The notes under the pieces are model-generated. The model worked only from the letters and a program-made list of their open reading frames with translations, made no database searches and was not told where the DNA came from. DNA of 29,459 bases, from NCBI GenBank assembly GCA_030830415.1, contig JAURNB010000246.1, positions 1 to 29,459 of the forward strand. Reading direction: 5' to 3'. This document shows positions 7,747 to 18,400 of the stretch, in pieces (the first letter of the stretch is position 1; each line of letters starts with the position of its first letter). This DNA is from Acidimicrobiales bacterium. GTDB lineage: Bacteria > Actinomycetota > Acidimicrobiia > Acidimicrobiales > Ilumatobacteraceae. Position numbers and translations under genes: made by a program.

Positions 7747-7912
7747 AATAGGTGTGAAAACTGTCTGTAGAGAAGGCTCAGGCCCACGAACTACCCATAT
7801 GGGATATGTATTGAGGTGAATGCAAGACGAACCTTCAGGGCCTGACTTGGAAAGGCGATGACTGTCTACTAGTTTCGCGGGTATGAATGTCACTAGCCAG
7901 CGGTTACTTTCC
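7747..7912. other. Intergenic region with nested dyads, upstream of the exported-protein operon
   Basis: About 165 bases between the Sec lipoprotein and the next gene. It holds an exact 8-bp inverted repeat, TCAGGCCC at 7778-7785 and GGGCCTGA at 7838-7845. Between the arms lies a perfect 10-bp palindrome, CCCATATGGG at 7794-7803, and an overlapping small hairpin CATAT-GGG-ATATG. It probably carries the promoter of the six-gene operon; the palindrome is a plausible operator and the outer arms could fold a leader RNA. I find no clear -35/-10 pair and no known riboswitch. No T-run follows the repeat, so a terminator is unlikely. Confidence 0.45.
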
Positions 7913-8368
7913 ATGCGAAGCACTATCAAACGGGGCTGGCCACTTGTGGCGTTGCTTGTCTTAGGGGCTTGTGGGGGAAGCAGTTCGTCGACCCAAGACA
8001 CATCGAGCGCTTCCGATACCACCACCGCAACTGGCGAAGTGTCTTACACGGCATTTTGTGAAACGGCTAGTGCAAATGATTCTGACCTTCCTCAAATTGA
8101 ATCAACTGATGATGCTGCGGCAATCACCACAAAGATCAATGCACTTGCTGCGGCTCTAAGTGACACCGCGAGCAAGGCGCCTGCTGAAATTAAATCTGCT
8201 GCCGACAAAGTTGCTGCAGCAGCACAAGCAATGGCCGACTCGCTCAAGAGCGACCCATCGCTCGACTCGTTCGATGCAGTAGTTGCAAAATATGCAACAC
8301 CCGAAATTGATGCTGCAACTGAATCTATTAACAAACTCGTTTCTGAAAAATGTGGAGCAGCCAAATGA
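7913..8368 (+). CDS. Small lipoprotein of unknown function
   Basis: I do not recognise this protein. About 151 residues from the ATG at 7913: a positively charged start, hydrophobic core and lipobox LGAC with Cys20. Then comes a short Ser/Thr-rich linker and a compact Ala-rich, mostly helical domain with one Cys near residue 43 (YTAFCETA) and one near the end (SEKCGAAK), which could form a disulfide closing the bundle. An in-frame ATG at 7883 would add ten residues; the shorter start gives a more typical lipoprotein signal, and neither has a clear ribosome binding site. Its stop overlaps the next gene by ATGA, so it is probably the first gene of the exported-protein operon. Confidence 0.82.
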   Translation: MRSTIKRGWPLVALLVLGACGGSSSSTQDTSSASDTTTATGEVSYTAFCETASANDSDLPQIESTDDAAAITTKINALAAALSDTASKAPAEIKSAADKVAAAAQAMADSLKSDPSLDSFDAVVAKYATPEIDAATESINKLVSEKCGAAK

Positions 8369-9408
8369 AATCTCGTGTAATGAAATCTGCCATCTTGGCA
8401 ATTGCTCTGGTAGCAGTTGCTTCGTGTGGTGGCTCAAGCTCTGATGAGTCGGGTTCGCCAACAACATTGTTCCAAAAGAACGCGGCAGCGATCCCCACCA
8501 CTACTACTGCATCTTCGGGAACGCTTCCGTCGAAAGGTTCCGCTGGTGGTGACACAGGCACACCGGGAACAACACCAGCGACAACTCCAGCGACAGCACC
8601 AGCAACAACGCTTGTTCCTGTTCCTGCTGCCGCAGTGGTCACTGACCCAGGCAACTATCAAGCAACGTACTTGGCAAGCGACAATGCACTGGGCGCACCG
8701 CGTCCTGCTCTTCCTGCAGAAGCATCACTCACGAGCAACGCTGCACGTGCTGTGAGTGCAACGTGGAACACCGACTCTGCTGGTGTACTTACTGTCACAA
8801 AAGCTGAGTGGGTAGGAACAACTACTCCAATGACCTTGCGTTGGACCATCAACACCACATCATCTGGTTCACTGGTATGCGACAACTGTGCGTTCATCAC
8901 ACCTAAGGCAAAGAGCATCATTAAAGAAGTCACTTCGCAAACATTGAAGGGCTCAGGAATCAAGTCAATTCGTGGCCTCGACCCAACTGCTCCACAAGTG
9001 GGAGCCTTCTTGGGAAATGGTTGGGGTGTCGAGTTCCTTCTTGGTGAACAGACCAACGATTCTGCTGCAACAGGAAATGGTATTCGTGACTTCTTGTTGT
9101 CATGCTCTGGCACCACCGCTTCTACTTGCAAGAACGTCTCACTCAAAGTTGCTGAACTGAAGTGGAAAAACACACTCTGGGCAACAAGCGACTGCATCTC
9201 GGCTTTGCGCAATGGCGGCCCCAGCCAGCTCATCGACGGAATTGCAACTGCTCTCACGGGTGCAAGTGCAGATACAGCAGCTCTCATCAGGGCCCGTGCG
9301 GCACTCGACCGTGTTTCCGTGGCAACACCTGCATATCGCCCCGTTTTTAATACCTCAGGAACTACCCGAACTCTTACCGGTTTCGCTTCAACAGGATGTG
9401 CATCATGA
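8365..9408 (+). CDS. Lipoprotein of unknown function with Thr/Pro-rich linker
   Basis: I do not recognise the family. About 347 residues: signal with lipobox VASC (Cys21), then a low-complexity Thr/Pro/Ala linker of about 60 residues typical of actinobacterial surface proteins. The following domain looks beta-rich, with Cys pairs (LVCDNCAF; LSCSGTTASTCKN) and a C-terminal helical part ending FASTGCAS. An even number of Cys after the lipid anchor suggests disulfides, which fits an extracytoplasmic location. The ATG at 8365 overlaps the stop of the preceding gene (ATGA), and its own TGA overlaps the giant gene the same way, so it may work with the giant protein. Confidence 0.82.
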   Translation: MKSRVMKSAILAIALVAVASCGGSSSDESGSPTTLFQKNAAAIPTTTTASSGTLPSKGSAGGDTGTPGTTPATTPATAPATTLVPVPAAAVVTDPGNYQATYLASDNALGAPRPALPAEASLTSNAARAVSATWNTDSAGVLTVTKAEWVGTTTPMTLRWTINTTSSGSLVCDNCAFITPKAKSIIKEVTSQTLKGSGIKSIRGLDPTAPQVGAFLGNGWGVEFLLGEQTNDSAATGNGIRDFLLSCSGTTASTCKNVSLKVAELKWKNTLWATSDCISALRNGGPSQLIDGIATALTGASADTAALIRARAALDRVSVATPAYRPVFNTSGTTRTLTGFASTGCAS

Positions 9409-12400
9409 AAATCAACGCCCGAGTGATTACGCGAAATGCAACGGTTCTCCTCACCGTTTTTGCGGTGGGAGTGACCTCAGTAATGCCGGCTAACGCCAGT
9501 GCCACCACAAACCCTTCCTCCTCAACGACTGCATCACCATCAACAACTGCAGCCAATGGCACAACAACAACAACTGCTGGTGGTTCAACAACTACCACGC
9601 CTGGTGGCACCACAACTACTGTTCCTGGTCTGACCGACACCAGTGTGTTGCCTCTATATAACGGCCCGGTCGACAAAAATGGAATCGATCAGCCACCCAC
9701 CGAGCAAGCAAAGCCCGACACCAAGGAATTCCCTGCGGGTGAAGCCGGTGAAAACAAGAGTGGTGCCGACCTTTCTGCAGCTGCAAACCTTGTTGGGCCC
9801 GCCATTCCAGGTTATGTGTACATGGGCATTGTCTATGTAACAAACATTGGCAATGCAGTTGCGGGCGAGAAGTCACCTGTTTCTTTCACATTGCAAGAGA
9901 TGCCAACATTCGTGAAGTTGCTCGATGCAACGCCAGTTCTCGGAGCCGACTCAGTTGTTGGCGATCGCGGTTGGGATTGCAAAGGCACACAGTGCGTACT
10001 TGTCGAGAAAACCGACAAGGGAATTGTGAATGCTTTGCTCGCTAGCGGTGCAACAGCACAGGCCGACCTTCGTTTCGACATTGCGAGCAATGCAGTAATT
10101 CCTGTTCCACCTGCAGACTTGCTCGACAAAATTAAGGCCGCATCAAAAGCTGGCGATCTTACTGCTTTCAATGCTGCTGTTAAACAAGTAACTCACTTGT
10201 CTGCAGTTGCCAATACGGCAGGCGATATCAATACCAAGAACAACGAAGCAGTAGTGCAGTTGAATGGTGTTGAACAAGATTCTGGCGTTCAGGCTGGTTC
10301 AACTCGCCGTGTGAAGTCGGCCTTGGCTGTTAACGGTCAGGGTATTGCTGGTGTCTTCATTGAATCAAAAATTAAAGGCCCTGTTTACCCAGGTGGCCCA
10401 TTCCGTATGGAATTGCGTTTCTTGCCAACAGGCACGGAAACACAATCGGGCGCTATTAAGTTCTCAAACGTTGTTGCTCCTTTCTTGGCCCTCACTAAAG
10501 TAAAAATCAGCGGTGAAGGTTGGAAGTGCGATAGCGAAACTGCACCCAAGTCGTGTACACGTACTGGTGCCGATATCAAGCCTGGAACCTATACCGACCC
10601 GCTGATTATCGACGCTCGCGTAGGAAAAACTGCTCCAGTTGCAGAGAAGCCACAGAGCTGGGTTCTTTCTGCAAACTCAACTACTGCGCTCGATGCAACA
10701 CCAATTGAAGCAAGCCAAACACTGTCAATTGATGTTCGCGATGTTCCAGAACCAGATACAACCATTCGTCTTGCTCCGCGCGATGAGCAAAGCAGCATCG
10801 ATCCTCCAGGCTCAGTAGTGGTCGACGCACATGTGCGTTCGGTGTACGGCCCGTCAATGAATGCGCGAATCAAACTCAGCATGCGTAAAGGTCTCGTGTT
10901 CAAAGGCTTGGCATCTGATACTGAAGGTTGGACATGTACCTCATCTACCCCAGAAGAATCTGCGGGTGAGGGTGCAACTGGCCAAGATTGCGTTAAGCCA
11001 GAAATTGAATCAGAAACTCCAGAAATAGTTGGATTCACCATTAGTGCCACTGAAGACACTGAAGCTGGTACGGCTCAAGTGATCGCTGCAATTTCTGCAG
11101 ATAATGAAGCTGCGAAATACAAAGACGCAAACCGCGTTGCTCATACCTTGGTTATTCAGCCGCAGGCTGCACCAATGCCTGGTGTAGAACTCAGCCGTGC
11201 CGATGACAAGGGTGCAGTGAAAGTTGTGTCTGACGGTTCAGCAACAAAGATCCGTATTGGGCAAAGCCAGAATTATTCGTTCAGCACCAAGAACTTGGGA
11301 AGCAAGGCACTTGCAGCTGGCGAAATTGTTCGCTTCGAACAGTTTGTTGACAGCACCGCAACTTTCAGCGGACCAGCGTTTGCAAAATCTGCTGGCTACT
11401 CGGCTTCGCTCGACAGCCAGAAAATCAACACTTCAGCTGCTGGCAAATGGGCTTGTGTAACGGGAACAGGAAACATTCCGCAAATTGCTTCGCCGCTTGA
11501 TGCAGCAAAGGCTGCAACATCAACTTCAGCTGCACCTGTAACAACAGTGGCAACAAAGAAGTCTGGCCCAGCAGTGCGTTGCGAAATCAAACTCGCATCT
11601 GCAATTGCCCCCGATAAGACAACGCCAGTATTGAACCTCACTGTCAAAATGGCTAACTCTGCAAAAGCAGGAACACCTGAATGGCCCGTATATGTAACGA
11701 TGCTCGGCATTCCTGCAGCGCCAATCGCTCGTTTTGGCATGACTGTTGCAATTTCTGAAGATACAACCGATTTGGTTCCATCGTTCTTGGCTCCAGCTGG
11801 CCCCCGCCCGGGTGGTTCCGCAGTGGCAACTTTGAGCTTGCGCAACAGTGGCGACACCGATGCAAAAGCTCAATTTGTTGTTGTTCCTGGTATGAAAGAT
11901 GGTCGTATCACTGGTGTTAAGGGTGAGTCCTGGAAGTGCGCCCGATTGGGTACCGCGCTTGCTTCGGGCTTCACCATTTGTTCACGCACTCCAGCATTGA
12001 AGGCTGGTGCAGAAACTCCAGCGTTGAGCTTGAGCTACGAGTCAACAAGTAAGACCTCGAAGACACTGAACTTGCAGGCTGCTTCGCTCTATGGAACTTC
12101 ACGCAACGTTGCTGCCGGACGTGGATCCAATCTGTCGGTTGACCTGCGCCCTGCATTGTCATTCTCGGTGAAAGGCCCAGATTCTGTTATCGACCAAATC
12201 GTTGACACAAAGGGCAATCGTGTTGCTTCAACCGTGCTTCTGACAACTGAAGGCAATGGCGACGGAGCCGCATATACATGGAAGCAACTCTGCACAACCG
12301 ATGCCGATGTAAAGGCATCTGCTGGTGAATGTAAGTCTGTGACTCCAGCAGTGAAATGGGCAGACAACAAGGCTCCTAATGGACCTTCTGCAACGTTCTC

Positions 12401-15400
12401 GGCTCCTGTTGTTACTGCAGATACCACGCTCTTGTTCGAAGTGAAAGCTACCGAAGCCGGTTCTTCTTCAACAGCGCGTGCATCTGTCGTTGTACTTCCG
12501 TTGCCCACCGTCGAGGGCCCCACCGGCAAAACTTCAAGTGGTGCTGGTTCATCAGTTCTTCGCCGTGTACCACAGCAGAGCGTTTCTGCACGTGGCGTTG
12601 TTCGTGCAACTGCTCCAACATCTGGAACTGGCGATGCAACGTATAGCCCACTTACTGCTACTGGTGTAACAGTAAATGGCAACGTCTTTGGTGCGAAGTC
12701 AGTCACCGTTGCACAAAGTGCAGCTGTTTCACTCACGGCTTCGGCTACTGGTGTTGGCGCAATCACGTACGCATGGTCACAGGCTTCAGGCCCAACACCT
12801 TCGGTTATTGCTTCGGCAACTACTAACGCTGCAACATTGAGTTTCACTGCGCCTGCAGCAAACGTCACTGTTACATTGCGCGTTGAAGCAACCGACTCGC
12901 GCGGCGTGAAGTCAACAGACTTCATCACCGTTGTTATTGGTTCTGGTGGAGCCCCAGTGGTATCTGCCTCCATTACTGGCGTCGATGGCCCAGTTGTAGT
13001 TGACACCTCACAAGCATTCACACTTACAGCTGTTGGTTCAGGTAGCGGAACATTGAGCTACGCCTGGACACAAGTTTCAGGTACGGCTCTTACGTTGAAC
13101 AACGCAGCGGCCGCAGCAGTAACTGTTGCAGCAACTGGCGCGCTTGGCGACGCCGTATTGCAAGTGGTAGTAACCGACGGCACTGGTGCGAAAGCAACTG
13201 CTGAAGTTGCTCTCGAATTGAAGCCAGGTGGCGCTCCTGCTGCCTTGTGCAAATTTGTTGAAGCTGCATCGAACAAAACTCTGAGCAGCGTGCAGTCAAT
13301 TATTGATGCCATTGGCATTGGTGGACTTGACCTCACGAAGTTCACTGTGGCTTCAAGCACTTGTCTCGCAAGCTCAAAGGTGAGCTTCTCAGGTGCCGGT
13401 TTCTCACTGGGTAACTACCTCACCGTTTCTGATGCTTCAGGTTCGGTATCGGGTTATGGACTCACCATTCGTACGGCACGATTCACCGGCCCAGCCGACT
13501 GGGGTTCGCCACAGTTCGCTATTGCTACAACCGATGCAGTTGGTCTATTCATCCCATTCACTGGTGCTGGTGTATCAGTGGGTGCATTTGAAGGTGAAAT
13601 TGTTGCTGCGGCAATGCCGTTCTTGAAGTTGCCTTCGGGCTATACCTCAAGTGCAGCGCTTCGTTTCAGCGTCGACGCAGCTGGTGTGAAATCAGTTTCG
13701 CTCGATGCAAATGCAACCGGAACTCCCGCAAATGGTAAAACACCATCGGCTCGTGTATTTGGTGCAATTGCCACAAACGGTACCTTCACTCTTGATGGTT
13801 CAATGACCGATGCTGTCGACCTCTTCGGCACGATAGTGAACTTCGCTGGCAAGGTCACTAAGACCTCGCCGACTTCACCTACAGCGGTTGCACTTTCAGG
13901 TTCACTTGTTGGCCCAGTCACCCTCACCACTGGTGTTGTGTTGAATGGCTTGTCGGCATCACGCAACGAACAAGGTGTTGTAACTGGTTCCGGAACCGTC
14001 ACCGTTGGTACAGCTCCGTCAGCACTTGAACTCACTGCCGACTTGTCGTACACCGATACAAAGAATCATTCTTTGACGGTTAAGGCAACGACAGCTAACA
14101 GTTCATGGACTGCCGCAAAGGATGTGGTGATTCCTCTTGCAAGTGCTTCAGGTACTTACACCAACGTCAATGGTGCACGCGATATTGCCATCACCGTTGT
14201 TGGTAGCAACTCCACACCGATGACTGGTCTTGCAATTAAGACTCCAACCATTGCTGCAACTGCCAAGTGTGCTGCCGATGCAGCATGTGCAGTGGCCTTG
14301 AAGTTGACTGCAGATGCAGAAATCACTTTGGGTTCAACAGCAACCACCGGCAAGCTTGAAGGCAATTTCAACATTGCCGAGAAGTCGGGTTCATTCACCG
14401 CAACCATTGGTTCCATTCCAGTAGTTGCTGGTTTGCAACTCACCACCGCTTCACTTGCCATTCAGGCAACAAAAGTGGGTGCCGCAGACCAGGCCACAAC
14501 AATTACCTTGAGCGGTTCTGCCTCGGTCTTTGGTGCAACGGTTACTGCAGCTGCAGTGTTTAGCAAGACCAATATCTTGCTCACCGCCGATCTGCCAGAA
14601 ATCAAACTCTTTGGTGACACAGGCCCAGTATTCAAGCCAGGTCAACTTGCTTGGTCATCTGGTCCACTTACTGGTTTCACACCTAAGGTTCCATCACTTC
14701 CATCAATCAAAGCTGTGAACCTCACTGCAAAAGTGCCACGTATCAACATGGCAATTGCGGTTCCTGCTGAAATCTCTGGCTTTGCCGGTTCCTTGGTTGC
14801 CTCGGTTGGAGACATCGCACTCGATGGTGATGTTGACTTCGCAACTGGAGGGTTCTCGTTCGCGGCGTCAATGTCGAACGACACTCTCGATGCATCTGGT
14901 GCAATTAGTCGTGCAAAGACGGGCGATCCGTACAAGTACAACCTCACCGGAAAGATCAAAAAAGCAGTTGTGATGAACAGCTCGGTGAAACTCACCGCGC
15001 TCGATTTCACTTTTGGTAACGCAACAGCTGGTGCACCAGTCACATTTGCAGGAACCGGTGGGGTAGAAGTAACACTTCCCGACACCACCGTGCTTGCAAT
15101 GAATGGTGCACTGACCTATAAGTCTGCAACTGACTTCAGCCTTGCCATCACCGTTGGTGCCACGGGAACTTCTTTCCCAGTCGATGGTGGTGAAGCCTTG
15201 AGCTTGGGTACAGCAAGTGGAACCTTGGTCCGTAACGCAACTGGCACGGTGCTCAACCTTGCGCTGTCTACTGCCGGCCCATGGAAGCCAGTATCTGGTT
15301 TGTCGGTGAGCAACGTGACCGCAACTGCAGCACTCACCTGTGCTGTTGGTGCAACTTGCGTACCTACCTTCAATGTGACCGGAACACTTGGCTTCGACCT

Positions 15401-18400
15401 TGGCATTAGTGGTTTGAATACTGCAAGTGTCACAGGAAGCCTCACAGCTGCCGGGTTCACTTTCTCGGCAACATTTGGTGACCTTGTGTTCTCCACAACT
15501 GGTGACATCAAATTGACCGCACCAACTTTGTCGCTTTCAATTCCTGCAAAGAGCAGCACAGATAAAGCTTCGGCAACATTGTCGGGCAACTTCTCGTTGT
15601 TCGGAGCAACAGTTGCTGGCTCCATGAAGTTCAGTTCTGCTGGTGTTTTGCTGGTGGGAACTGTTCCTAAGTTTGCCTTCTCTGGAACCGACATTGGTTT
15701 CGATGGTGGTCAATTCGCTTGGCTGTTGAAGGCTCCTGCCAATGTGAGCTGGACACCAACTGTTCCTAACCTCACTATTCCTGCAGTGTCGTTGCCTGTT
15801 GGTATGCCAAAACTCTTGCTCTCAATGCCAATCCCCGATGCTGTGAAACAACTCACCGCAACTGGTGGTGCAGCGTTCGGTGCAATTTCAGTGGGTGGCG
15901 ACATGACCCTGGCAACGGGAGCATTCTCCATGAACGCTTCTTACACATCATCCAATATCGATGTGTCGGGTTCTGTATCGCGTGCCGATAAAGCAGCGAG
16001 CCTCATTTACAGTCTCACGGCTGCAGTGAAGTCTCCAACAACAATTGTTGATGGCGTTGCAGTGAAGTCGCTCTCCATGAGCCTCTCTAACTCAACAGGA
16101 AGCACGGTCATTAATGGTGCTGGTGAAATCACCATTGCCACCACAACCGATTCGCTCACTGTTGGGTTTGGGTTGAACTACACAAGCTCAACTCAGTACT
16201 CCTTCAATATCGCATTCAAAACTGGCAACAGTTCTACTTGGACTCCATTCCCTGGTTTGACTCTGCCAGTGGGTGGCATCACTGGTTCGATGGCGCGTAA
16301 TGGCAATACAAAGACATTCACAGCGTCATTCAAGAACTCTTCAGACTGGTTGCCCTTCCCAGGTGTGAAAATTGCCGAAGCAGGCGCTGGCATTAATGCC
16401 ACGTGCACCGTTGGTGCTACTTGTGTACTTGCATTTACTGCAACCGGAAAAGTTTCGGTTGACGTAGGCGCAGGATGGCAAGGCCCAGCAACCTTGACTG
16501 GTTCGTTTGCAAAGACAGAATCAACCTTGACTGCAACGTTCCCAGACATCACCGTTACTTCTGGTGTTGTTATTAAGGCTCCTGCGTTGTCACTTGGGTA
16601 CTCAAGTGCCAAGGGAATCTCAGCATCTATTTCTGGTGCCTCCGACATTTTGGGAACCACTTTGTCAATGGGCGCAACATTTAGCTCACAAGGTGTACTG
16701 ATTGCCGGTGGCATGAATGACTGGACTCCAGTAGCTGGTCTCACCCTTGCGAACGCCTCGTTTGCATTCTCAACGTATGCAGCAGCAGACGTTGTGTTGC
16801 CAACCTCGGTAAGTCTTGGAAAAGTAACTGTTCCGAAGTTGAACCCAACTTTGCTCGCCGGATTCAGCGTGCCCAGTTGGTTGCGTGACCTGCTCAAGCA
16901 GCCATCACTCACCGTGGTTCCAGTATCGATTCCGCTGAAAGATCTTGCAGGCGGCAAGTTGCCAACCATTCAAATCATGTTGCCAACACCTGATAACTGG
17001 TACATGTACAAGTCGGGTGGATCCTCAATGCGATTCACCGCTCTTGGTTTTGAAGTAAGCGGTTCACCGTCACCTTCAATGAGTTTGATTGGTCAAACAG
17101 AAATGTTGACTGGTGCTTCTAATGAAACCCCTGTTCCACTAGAAATTCGCGGAACTGTTTCACCAACCCGCATCAGCCTCAGCTTGAGCCTTGGAAAAGA
17201 CAAGGCAACTGGCGGGCCATTCATGTGGAAGAACGCATTTGGAGTCACCGACCTCACGCTCAGTGAAGCCGCAATTCAAATGGGTATCACCCTCACTGCA
17301 CCAATGCCGCTACCAAGTTTGGGTATTGCCGCAACAGCAATATTGCCGGCTAGCTGGAGATCATCGTTGGGTATGGAAGCGGGAGTAGCCGTACGTTTGG
17401 CTGCAAACATCGACATCACTCAGCCATGCTTCTCGTTGCAAGCAGGTACGTTGCAGGCCGATAACACCACTATTGCTGCAGGTACTGCAAAGGTAGCCAG
17501 CATTGCTGGTGGTGTACTCACCTCTACCTACATGAACCTCACGATTGCGCCGTTTGGTTGCCAAATCGGAAACGTGAAATACGATCCAGGTGTTGCAGCC
17601 GGTTTCGTAGGAACAGTGTTTGGTACCAATGTCTCGGTCAACGCGAAAATTGGAACAAGCCCATTCTCGCTTGAAGCCGACATGGCAATTGGCGCCTTCA
17701 ACGTTGGCCCAGTGAAACTCGATGAAACTCGGATGGGTGTGAAGATTTCACCTACCGACAACTACATCTCATTTGCTGGTGGCATCACCATAGGTTCCAC
17801 GAAAGTTTCGGTCAGTGGTAAGGCTGGTGCAAACACCACCGACGGGCCTTACCTCGATATGACGGGTTCCATTGCGAACCTCGTTATTGTGCCTTCGTAC
17901 CTTGAAGTACGTAATGCAACAGTGACAATGAACCTGAAGCCAGCGAAGGGATATGCAAATATCATCGCCGGCGGCAGTTTCAACGTTCTTGGTACCGATG
18001 CGACCGTTGCATTGAACATGCAAATGTCGAACTACCAATTGCAGTCACTCAATGCAAGTTTGCAACTACAACGCACCATTGCAGGTGTTGTCACGCTGAA
18101 CGGTAACTTCGCCATTGCGTACACGAAGGGTTCGGTACCACGTATCGACTTCAGTGCTGCAGCTTCAATGGCTGGTTACAACTTGGGTACGGCATCGGGC
18201 TTCCTCGATGGCAACCAAGTGTCCATCACAGCAACAGCTTCAGTAGGCGGCGTGTTCTCGGCACAAGTCAGCGGTCAATTCGTTTGGCAGTCGGGTTCTG
18301 GTGTCAACATCGTGAACCGTGCGGGTCAAACCGTTGCGGCAGCAGCTGGTGACTTCCGTATCGCAGCAACCAACATTCCTATGAGCCTCGGCGGTTTCCC

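Noticed and set aside
7771..7850. Terminator after the Sec lipoprotein gene
   Set aside because: The 8-bp arms are 52 bases apart and no T-run follows; a regulatory or leader structure is more likely.
7747..7882. tRNA-Sec or another tRNA gene in the gap after the Sec lipoprotein
   Set aside because: No acceptor stem, T-loop GTTCGA motif or UCA anticodon arm could be assembled by eye.
9525..9630. DNA microsatellite or CRISPR-like repeat in the ACA/ACC-rich stretch
   Set aside because: It encodes a Thr/Ser/Gly linker after the signal peptide; repeats are irregular with no spacer pattern.
12089..13021. 310-codon open frame on the minus strand
   Set aside because: It lies wholly opposite the giant gene, is Val/Ala/Thr/Pro-rich as expected from reverse-complemented codons, and has no domain or credible start context. 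Similar antisense frames at 8658-9287, 15116-15694, 16193-16969 and 24780-25418 were rejected for the same reason.
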